From positions 100,211,001 through 100,275,000 of the forward strand of contig NC_092588.1 of the NCBI RefSeq assembly GCF_047663525.1: a stretch of 64,000 nucleotides of DNA. Direction: 5' to 3'. A program made the translations under genes and the position numbers. Within the stretch, counting starts at the first letter, position 1, and each line of letters begins with the position of its first letter. Source of the DNA: Anas platyrhynchos. Its lineage: Eukaryota > Chordata > Aves > Anseriformes > Anatidae. Shown here piece after piece: positions 47,152 through 55,062 of this stretch. The notes under the pieces are model-generated. The model ran no database searches. It was given only the letters and a program-made list of their open reading frames with translations, and was not told where the DNA came from.

Positions 47152-49298
47152 CTGCTGTTGACAAATCCTTCTGTAATCTGGCGTGGCCAATTTCCAGGCA
47201 GAATAAACTTGCTGTCATCAGAAGCTTAGCCTCATGTTAAGAAGCTTCTCTGAAAAGTCATGAGGCTCGCTGCACATGCAAAAACACCAGCCCACTGCTG
47301 CTAATCACACAGCTCTTCCAAATAATATATTCTTGCTCCAGAAATGCTAGTGAATGCTTGGGAGTAAATTGGAAATTGCAGCCTGGGTTCAATTGTCCAG
47401 GTCTGCCCTATGTAATTATCCACAGTCTCTACAACTGCCTCTGTGATGCAGGGTTGTTGGTTTTCTGGGTTCTGCTTTTGTTTCCTTGTTTGCCAGCAGC
47501 CTGATGGGGTATTTGTTCTGCTGAGTGTGCTTGTGTGTGTGTCACCACATGCACTGGAGAACCTCTTCACAGCTGTTGAATATTCAGGTATACAACAAGT
47601 AGGAAAGGATATTGGCGAAGCCAAGAATGGCCTCCAGACCATTATGGAGAGAAAAGCTATTCCGCCATAACCGCAGACCAAATCTGGAAGTACTGCATTT
47701 ATCACAGTGGGGAAGAGACAAGACATGCTGCTGCTGACCCCTAAATTGTGCAGAATTTTCGTGATGCAGAGTGGGTTCATAAATAAACAGTTTAACAAAC
47801 TATAAATGTAGTGTTGTCTATGTCATGGTAATCCTTCTGCGACAGTAACTTTGTCTCCTGAAATGGCAAGTGGGTCAGCTCTTTCCTTCCCTGTCCTATG
47901 CGATGTTGTTGAAAAGGATAAAAATGAATGAGCTGTTCTCCACAAGAGAAAATGTGAAGTGTGTGTGTGTGTTTAACTAGAGAAATATGCAATGAATGCT
48001 TTGATGATAGTGCTTGTAAGAAATGTGAATTGGAACAGAGAGATGATGGGTGGAGTAAAATGACATGCTTGTAAAAGAAGGCTTGCCAGAAGTGGATGAC
48101 GTACAGACCTTAGGAGGAACACTTCAGCTGGGCTTTAGGAAAAGAGTGGAAGCCACTGCTGGCATTCAAGGTGTTGAAATACAACAGCGGAAAATAGGTT
48201 TTCTGCGTGTATGTTACATAGCAGATACATAACTACAATGTGTGTAGGCTAGCTAACACCAATTAGATAGCAAGGTGGCCAGAGGACTATTACAGCCTTA
48301 AGAGAAGGCAACACATTCTGTTTTGAAAGCACTTAGGATAGTGTTCAGGATGGTTTGGCAAATATGCCCAACAAAACCAAATCATCTAAAGAAAGCAGTG
48401 TTGTGTTTAAGTATAGGAAGTTGGGCGGCAGTTCCAGTCATGAAATTCATTGAAATCATGGAAAAGCAAAAGGTATTGAGAGCAGAAAACGTGAAGAATG
48501 AGCTTAGCACTTGATTAGATTCTGAGATTAGAGGTCAAGAAGTTGAAAGGAAAAATTGTAATGCACTAAATTGAAACTTTTAGTAGTGTAATACGGCAAA
48601 AACATGTTTATTTTCCAGGAAGTAATGAAATTGCTTTACTGTTCAGTGTTAAGGCCAGCTGACTGTTACAATGCATGCTTAGGCTTTTGTGCAGTGCTTT
48701 CCAGAGCTCCCTTTTCAGCTTGCCCAGCTTTCATTCCTTGATTGCATTGTGCATTTATTTTCTCCAGTGATTGTTTGAACCAAAGCAAGTCAGCACAGCA
48801 GATGAGCAATCATTTACCTGGCAAAGCCCTCCTGAGTAACATTAAACATTATAAATTCTAGCATGCATTCATTATTATAGGAGACCTAATCAGTCTGATT
48901 GAACTTCTTAATGCCTTGTGTGGCCGTTCTCTGCTCTCATAGCCGAAGCCAAGCCATCAAAGAACCACCACAAGGCGGGCAAAGGGCAGTATGTCCTGGC
49001 CCTGAGGTGTGGGTTAGGCTTTGCAGCGTCTCTGCTGGTCTACGCACTCTTTTAGGAAGGAATCAGGGCCAATGTTACCCATGAGAAAGGTTTGCTTGGA
49101 GTCTGATAGTGAATGGATTTGATTGTGTTTGGGATGTTTCTGTACACATTCCAAACTGAAGCAAGCAAAAAAGCAACCCTCCCCATGAGGTAGCTTCTGG
49201 TACAATTTGAAGTGCTGGCTGAGTCTTGAGAGAAACTGGAGAACTGCAATGGGGCAAAAACAGACTCCAACAAGCTGAGCTGCTCTGAAAGTGTTGAG
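47152..49298. other. Intergenic between the two LTR copies
   Basis: No gene recognised. A minus-strand frame at 47301-47798 (165 codons) overlaps + strand frames and has no domain that I know. I treat it as chance. Confidence 0.5.
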
Positions 49299-49303
49299 AT
49301 GGG
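49299..49303. repeat. Target-site duplication ATGGG (left)
   Basis: Identical to 50259-50263, directly abutting the TG...CA ends of the solo LTR. Confidence 0.85.
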
Positions 49304-50258
49304 TGTGGTGGTTTTACCCAGCTGGGCAGCTGAGCTCCACCGCAACTGCTCTCTCACTCCCCCTCCTCAAAGTGAAAGGGGGAGAAAATATGGTGGAAAG
49401 GGCTCAAGGCTTGAGATAAAGACAGGGAGAACACTCAGCAATTATCATCACAAACTTAGCGTAGGGTGATTAATGAAAGTTATTACCTATTACTAACAAG
49501 CTAGAGAAATGAGAAACTAAACAAACAAACAAACAAAAAACACTAAAACCACCTTTCCTCCCATCCTCCCCCGCCCCCCCCCCACACACACACCTCCCTG
49601 AACAGCGGCAATGGGTACTGAACTGCTCCCACACGGCTCCGTACCACGGGGTCCATCCATCCCCCAGGAGCAAACTGCTCCAGCACGGGTCCCCCACTGG
49701 CGGCAGCTCCCCCCAGACCCCCTGCTCCTGCGTGGGCTCCTCTCCACGGGCTGCAGCTCCAGCCCGGGGCCTGCTCCTGCGGGGGCTCTCCATGGGCTGC
49801 AGCCTCCTCCAGGCCACATCCACCTGCTCCACCGGGGGCTCCTCCACCCATGGGGGGGCTGCAGCGTGGAGATCTGCTCCATGTGGGACCCATGGGCTGC
49901 AGGGGGACAGCCTGCTCCACCAGGGGCCTCTCCCTGCACAGCCCGCAGGGGAACTGCTGCTGCCTGCCTGGAGCACCTCGTGCCCTCCTGCTGCACTGAC
50001 CCTGGGGGTTGCAGGGCTGGTGCTCACTCCTTGCTCTCCCAGCTGCTGTTGTGCAGCAGTTTGTTTTTTTTTTTTTTCCCTTTCTTAAATTGCTCTCACA
50101 AAGGTGCAAACAACATTGTTCATTGGCTCAGCCCTGGGCAGCGGTAGGGCCCTTTGGAGCCTGCCAAAACTGGCCTTTATCTAACATGGGGCAGCTTCTG
50201 GATTCTTCTCACAGAAGCTACCTCTGCGACCAAAACCTTGCCACGTAAACCCAGTACA
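49304..50258 (-). mobile_element. Solo LTR of an avian endogenous retrovirus, with 5-bp target duplication
   Basis: On the + strand it runs from TGTGGTGGTTTTACCC to GTAAACCCAGTACA, so the ends are TG...CA. It is flanked by ATGGG on both sides (49299-49303 and 50259-50263). The sense strand is minus, because it then begins TGTACTGGGTTTAC as in LTRs of this family as I recall. Its GC-rich centre (about 49600-50030) is a degenerate tandem repeat around CTGCAGCCC/CTGGAGCAG with few stops. That explains long overlapping open frames in several frames and makes them unlikely to be genes. On the sense strand, GTTAGTAATAGGTAATAAC stands where a poly(A) signal would be expected. No gag, pol or env is present, so the rest was lost by recombination between LTRs. 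Confidence 0.88.
49524..49546. repeat. AAAC repeat inside the LTR
   Basis: ACAAACAAACAAAC-type run on the + strand. It is followed at 49568-49592 by C and CA runs, also inside the LTR. Confidence 0.8.
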
Positions 50259-50263
50259 ATGGG
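50259..50263. repeat. Target-site duplication ATGGG (right)
   Basis: Partner of 49299-49303. Confidence 0.85.
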
Positions 50264-50649
50264 TGAGGAAACTGACGGGCTATGTGAAACAGGGAAGAAT
50301 TGCTTTTCTCTGCATGGGATTACTGTTCTTTATGAGCGAACTGTTTGACAGGTAGAAACCATTTTGGGTTTCTAAAAACAATACCTTATGTTTCCCTGTT
50401 GTTTTTAAGTGTGTGCTTGATCTCAACCCAAAGCTTTATTACTGTGGAATATCCTGAGTGTTTCAGACAATATTGGATGGATAAATCAATTTTATTCTGT
50501 CCCTGGTTCAACTGTCAGACTGGAAAAGTATATTACTGCATCTAGAAATAAGGTTTCACCACACGGAAATTACTTGTTAGTTTAGTACTCCTGAAAAACG
50601 GTTTAAACGATTATCATGATAATATTCCATGGAATTAATTAATGATACG
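50264..50649. other. Intergenic between the LTR and the next CR1
   Basis: AT-rich, nothing recognised. Confidence 0.5.
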
Positions 50650-51528
50650 AAATACGTGCAGATGATGCAAAACTGGGAAGAGCTGTTGACTTTCTCATGG
50701 GTAGAGAGGCCTTGCAGAGAGATCTTGACAAATTATGGCTGGGTAATCCCCAACAATATGAAGTTTAACAAGGCCAAATGCCAGATTCTGCAACATTGGC
50801 TATATGCACAGGTTGGGCAACTGAATGTTGGAGAGCAGCCCCATGGAAAGGGATCTGGGGGTTCTGGTTGATTGCAAGTTGAATATGAGCCAACAGGGTG
50901 CCATGGCAGCCAGAAGGGCCAAACATGTCCAGGGCTACATTGAGGATGGCACCGCTAGCCCGTAAAGGGAAGGGACTGTCGTGCTCGGGCCTGCGCTGGT
51001 GCGGCCTTACCTTCAGTACTGTGTGCAGTTTTGGGTGCCACAATGTAAGAAACGCATAGAACTGTTATAGAGTGCCCAAAGGAGGGCTACAATGATGGTG
51101 AAGGACCTAGAGGGCAAGATGTACGAGGAGTAGCTGAGGTCCCTTGGTTTGCTCAGCCCCAAGCAGAGCAGGCTGAGGGGAGGCCTCATGGCGGTCTGCA
51201 GCTCCCTCACGAGGGGAGCGGAGGGGCAGGCGCTGAGCTCTGCTCTCTGGGGACAGCGACAGGACCCGAGGGAACGGCATGGAGCTGGATCAAGGGAGGT
51301 TTGGGCTAGATATTTGGAAAAGGTTGTTCACTGAGTGGGTGTTTGGGCACTGGGACAGGCTCCCCAGGGAAGTGGTCATGGCACCGAGTCTGATGGAGTT
51401 CAAGAAGTGTTTGGACTCTCAAAGGGTTTGATTTATGGGTGGTGCTGTGGGGAGCCAGGAGTTGGACTCAATGATCCTTGTAGGTCCCTTCCAACTTTGA
51501 TATTCTGTGATTCTGCGATTCTACGATG
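50650..51528 (+). mobile_element. CR1 LINE, 5'-truncated, decayed
   Basis: Begins within the RT region (GCAGATGATGCAAAACTGGG, then [11 protein letters not shown] near 50758). It continues through the NMSQQ-like block (about 50884), the cysteine/tyrosine region [11 protein letters not shown] (about 51014), a GRFGLDIWKRLFTEW-type block (about 51298), and the 3' UTR GGACTCAATGATCCTTGTAGGTCCCTTCCAAC. It ends with three diverged octamers (ATTCTGTG, ATTCTGCG, ATTCTACG; 51502-51525). Stops and indels break the frame many times. Confidence 0.92.
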
Positions 51529-51572
51529 TGTTGTAAGTACGTACTAAGCTATAATAGGTATTGTCAGAAAAC

Positions 51573-52760
51573 TTTTTTTTTTTTTTTTTATGTAGTAGAT
51601 AGTATGAGTATAGCAGTAAGATGAGTGTCCTCATCAGTGGTCTCTTCAGGATGTCTCCAGTGCTCAGGTGTCCAGTTGCACATCAAGGACATCCATGGCT
51701 CCCAGGCCGAAGGCCGAGCTCTGGGCCTAGTCCCCAGCCTGGCAGCCATTGCTCCTGCCAGCGTGGAGCAGCCATTTTCTGTCAGCATTTTCTCACAACA
51801 GTCAGGTTCCCTCCATCAGTGCTGCCATCAGGGGCGCCCCAGGAGCCGCGTGACATCACCACAGAGTCACTGTCACCCTATGGCCTCACAAAATGTAGCT
51901 GGCTCTAAGTGCCCTGAGCGTTGAGTCCTGCTGAAGGCATCTGAGACACCAAGGTCCTGCTGGCAGAATGTGAGAGGTTGAGGTGTTGCTGATGGCATGC
52001 AAGACATCAAGGCCCTTCTGATGGCATGCAAGACATCGAGGTCCTGCTGGTAGCACGAGACATCAATGTCCTGCTGGTAGAACACAAGATGTCCTGCAAG
52101 TGGCAACCAAGGGATGTGGACTGGAGGCTGCTGATAGTTGCCTGGCACCTGGACAGCCTCCTGCAGAGGACAAGCATCTCCACACTGGGGCAGCCACAGG
52201 CACCATGAGCTAGCCACCCCAGGAGCTGCTAGTGGAGACCTGGAGGGTTGAGACATGGGCCATCTACCTAGGCCCACTGACCGACACAGCTCGCCTGGAC
52301 TTCTGCAGACACCATTTCTGCATGGAGCGCATCCAGCCCCGAGCTGCTGCCAGGGCCAACTACCCACTCTGCCTGGCCCTGCGGAAGGTTCCAACCCAGC
52401 ACAGTGCTAGGGCTGCAACTTCTAGGGGCAGCTGTGATGGAACCCATCCAGCTACCGATTCTGCAGCACCTCATCCAGGTGTAGGGAGCACAGGGAGCGC
52501 AGCCCGTCCATGCCCCACCAATGTGTCCACTGCCTCTTATGGCACTGGGAGTGGATGGGCACGGACAGGCCTGGTCCTCATGTCATCAACCACAAGGACA
52601 CCTCATGGCTTTGCTAGGCTTGGCAGGAGCCAGGGGCTGGATTTCTGCTTGCTGCAGCTCTGCTTCGGCCCCGGATTTAATCTGGGGCCTGCAAAGGACG
52701 TAGCTCTTCTGTTAGTGCATGGTGGTGTCATGCGAGGCTAGGCAAACATGTGGCCAGGGC
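51573..52760. other. Unclassified GC-rich block after a 17-T tract
   Basis: Starts with 17 T (51573-51589). It is clearly richer in GC than its surroundings up to about 52750 and includes a degenerate minisatellite (separate entry). Open frames (for example 52232-52741 on +, which would need a GTG start, and 51873-52394 on -) have no recognisable domains and overlap each other. It could be an uncatalogued repeat or a retroposed copy in minus orientation (poly(T) at the left end would be its tail). I cannot decide which. Confidence 0.4.
51917..52100. repeat. Degenerate minisatellite, 26-30 bp unit, 6-7 copies
   Basis: The unit is roughly GAGACATCAAGGTCCTGCTG followed by GTAGCATGCA-like sequence. 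Clear copies occur at about 51942, 51971, 52001, 52030 and 52056, with weaker copies at each end. Unit length varies through small indels. Confidence 0.8.
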
Positions 52761-53169
52761 CTGCTCAAAGGGCAGGCACCACTTTGGTATTTACTTGTGT
52801 TGTACATGAGTAGAAAATAGACTTGCTACCAGCTGGAATTAAAACTTTGTTAAATTACACTCGTGTAAAGATTACTAGCTGGGTCCAGTAATTTAGCTAG
52901 CTGGTGGAGAGGTCAGAGCTACTTCTTATTAGTTGTAGAGCACATCTTTCTATATGCTCATAGTTGGAAGGAACGTTCACTGCTAATAAAACTGACTTTA
53001 TCCAAGAGCGGACTCCCAGCTGGGGGAAAGCAGTGCGCATTTCCCTAACCCTGGCAAGGTGATTCACATCGCGCTGCGGCTCAGACATGCCATTTCCAAC
53101 TGAGAGCCGCCGAGACACATCAGCACGCTTCGTGTGACGAGGCAGAACGAAGGTGCTGCTGTTTTATCG
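52761..53169. other. Intergenic upstream of the CDK13 CpG island
   Basis: No gene or named repeat recognised. GC content rises towards the right. Confidence 0.5.
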
Positions 53170-53311
53170 CGCCTATGCCCCGCACAGCACAGGCACAGAG
53201 ACGCCAAGCGCCCTCAGCGCTGGGAGCGAGCCGGGCCGCATCCACCCCCTGGCCTGCCGGAAGCGCCATCTGCCCCCCCGCCCCGCGCCGCGCCATTAAC
53301 AGGGGCGACCC

Positions 53312-53321
53312 TCTCGCGAGA
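53312..53321. promoter_or_regulatory. TCTCGCGAGA palindromic element
   Basis: Perfect palindrome (extended to CTCTCGCGAGAG, 53311-53322). It is known in CpG-island promoters as the BANP/Kaiso-associated motif. One-mismatch copies follow at 53345 and 53423. Confidence 0.75.
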
Positions 53322-53526
53322 GCGCGGCGGTGGGCGGGGCCGCGCCTCGCGAGAGCTGCTCGGAGCGGGGCAGCGAGGACGAGGAAGGAGGGGAGGGGAG
53401 CCGCGAAGGGGACGGGGCGAAACCTCGCGAGAGCGGGGCGGCGCGCCGGGCTCCGGGCATGCGGGCGAGAGCGGCGGCCGCGGCGCGCGATTGGCGGCGC
53501 GCGGCTCCCCCCCCGGCGCCGGCCCC

Positions 53527-53536
53527 GCGCATGCGC
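53527..53536. promoter_or_regulatory. NRF1-type site GCGCATGCGC
   Basis: Exact match to the palindromic NRF1 consensus within the CDK13 promoter island. The ATG inside it opens a long upstream frame (53531-53818) if it is transcribed. Confidence 0.65.
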
Positions 53537-53751
53537 GGCGCGCCGCCGGGCCGTGTCCCCGGTGCGTGTGGCGGGGCGGTGCGCGGCGCGGCGCTGCGGG
53601 CCCGGCCGGCCGCGGGCACGGTAAGCGGGCGGGCAGCCGGCCGGCGGCTGGCGGCGGGAGGCGGCCGAGGAGCAGGAGCAGGAGGCCGAGGAGGGGGCCC
53701 GCTGCCCGGCGCCCGCCTGCCGCTGCGGCGGGAACGCGGCGCCGCGTCGCC

Positions 53752-53763
53752 ATGGCGCCCTGA
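53752..53763 (+). other. Minimal upstream ORF (ATG GCG CCC TGA) in the CDK13 leader
   Basis: Three codons and a stop, 64 bases before the CDK13 ATG. The context GTCGCCATGG is optimal (G at -3, G at +4), whereas the CDK13 ATG sits in GCCCCATGC with C at both positions. Both are read directly. An effect on translation is inferred. Confidence 0.6.
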
Positions 53764-53827
53764 GCCCGGCGGCGGCCGAGTGGCAGCGCCGAGGCCGCGT
53801 CCCCGCCGCGGGCCGTGAGCGGGCCCC

Positions 53828-55062
53828 ATGCCGAGCACCTCGGAGGCGGCGGCGGGCGGCGGCGGCGGCGGCAGCGGGGGGAGCCGGGGCTGGGCCGGCG
53901 GCGGCGGCGGGGCGGAGGCGGGCGGCGACAAGAAGCGGCTGCACCACCGGCGGCGGAAGCGCTTCGCGGCCCAGCCGCAGCCGCCCCCCCCGCCGCCGCC
54001 GCCGCCGCCCGCCCCGCACCCGCTGCTGTTCCCGCTGCTGCAGCCGCCCCTCCTGCAGCCGCCGCTCCTGCAGCCGCCGCTGCCGCCGCAGTCGCTGCTC
54101 TTCCTGGCGGCCACCGGCGCCTCGTCGTGCTGCGGGGACGGCGGGGAGCGGAAGCGGCCGCGGGGCAAACGGCGCTCGGGCTCCCGGCACAAGCGGCGGC
54201 GGGGCCGCGGCGGGGGCGGCGGCGGCGGCGGGGCGCAGGAGGCGGAGAAGCGGCGGGGCGGCGCGGGGCTCGGCACCCTGCTGGAGGAGTACGACGACGT
54301 GAGCTCCCAGTCCGAGGGGCTGGTGGGCGGCGGCGCGGCCGGAGCCGGCGGCGGCGGTGGAGGAGGAGGAGGAGGCAGCGGGGCGGGGAGCCCGGCCTCC
54401 TCCCCCGGCGGCAGGCAGCGGGGCGAGGCGGAGAGGAGCAGCCGGTCCCGCCGGGAGCACCGCAGCAGCAGCGGCCGCTCCAAGGAGCGGCACCGGGAGC
54501 ACCGGCGGCGGGGCGACGACAAGCCGCAGGAGGGGGCGGCCTCCTCCAGCCGCGGGGGTGGCGAGGCCACCTCGTCTTCGTCCTCTTCCAAGTCCCGCAG
54601 CCGCCACAACCACACCGGCGGCCAGGACCGGGAGGGACTCAAGAGCAGCAGCAGCAGCGACCGCAGGAAGGGGTCCCTTGCCTCGCCCAGCAGCAGCAGG
54701 AAGGAGCGGGAGAGCAAAGCCCACCGCAGCCGGACTAAAGCGGCCAAGGAGCCGCCGTCGGCTTACAAGGACCCGCCGAAAGCCTACCGGGACGACAAGC
54801 CCGAGCCCAAAGCCTACCGGCGACAGCGCTCGTCCCCCAGCCCCGGGCGGGATGACAGCCCCCCGCTGCACCGCTCGTCGCAGAGCCAGCGGAGCCGCAA
54901 GTCCCTCAGCCCCGTGGGCGGCCGCTCGCCCCTCAGCCCCTACAGCCGCCGCCGCTCCCCCAGCTACAGCAGGCACAGCTCCTACGAGCGTGGCGGGGAT
55001 GTGTCGCCCAGTCCCTACAGCAGCTGGCGGAGGTCACGGAGCCCCTACAGCCCCGTTATCCG
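53828..55062 (+). CDS. CDK13: CDK13 exon 1: RS-rich N-terminus of cyclin-dependent kinase 13 (partial gene)
   Basis: Codes for 411 residues plus two bases of codon 412, ending at the donor CG/GTGAGT. The start [13 protein letters not shown] and the end [23 protein letters not shown]...SPYSPVIR match the CDK13 N-terminus closely as I recall it. Order: glycine-rich (about 10-33), basic [12 protein letters not shown] (35-46), proline/leucine-rich with LLQPP repeats (50-90), basic KRPRGKRR and KRRRGR (about 108-127), the conserved [12 protein letters not shown] (about 152-163), a glycine run, then arginine/serine-rich sequence with [40 protein letters not shown] and SR repeats. The kinase domain lies in later exons beyond the window. 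CDK13 with cyclin K phosphorylates the RNA polymerase II C-terminal domain in nuclear speckles and affects splicing (family knowledge). ATG 53828 is chosen by homology. Long antisense frames here are compositional shadows. Confidence 0.95.
54034..54085 (+). repeat. CDK13: 15-bp tandem repeat coding LLQPP in CDK13
   Basis: CTCCTGCAGCCGCCG-type units (about three and a half copies) code for [16 protein letters not shown]. The human protein has a related but shorter LLQP stretch from memory, so repeat number probably varies. Confidence 0.8.

Larger units (their letters stand above)
53170..53827 (+). promoter_or_regulatory. CDK13: CDK13 promoter and 5' leader, CpG island
   Basis: Strongly CpG-rich, TATA-less sequence immediately upstream of the CDK13 start. 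Visible elements are TCTCGCGAGA at 53312-53321, two one-mismatch copies CCTCGCGAGA at 53345-53354 and 53423-53432, a GC box GGGCGGGGC at 53332-53340, an inverted CCAAT (ATTGGC, 53490-53495) and an NRF1-type GCGCATGCGC at 53527-53536. The motif assignments rest on known consensus sequences, and occupancy is inferred. The start site probably lies in or just after this cluster. The leader contains upstream start codons (see findings). Confidence 0.82.

Noticed and set aside
47301..47798. 165-codon minus-strand frame
   Set aside because: No domain, overlapping + strand frame, and no splice or promoter context. Length is within chance.
49470..50147. Overlapping frames of 159-188 codons on both strands
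   Set aside because: They lie in the repetitive centre of a solo LTR, show only Trp/Pro/Gln-rich repeat translation and match no retroviral gene.
52232..52741. 169-codon + strand frame
   Set aside because: It would need a GTG start, has no recognisable domain and overlaps minus-strand frames in the same GC-rich block.
53120..54976. 618-codon minus-strand frame plus a 483-codon one across the CDK13 island
   Set aside because: Extreme GC content removes stop codons in all frames. The translation is low-complexity Ala/Pro/Gly/Arg and lies opposite the verified CDK13 exon 1.
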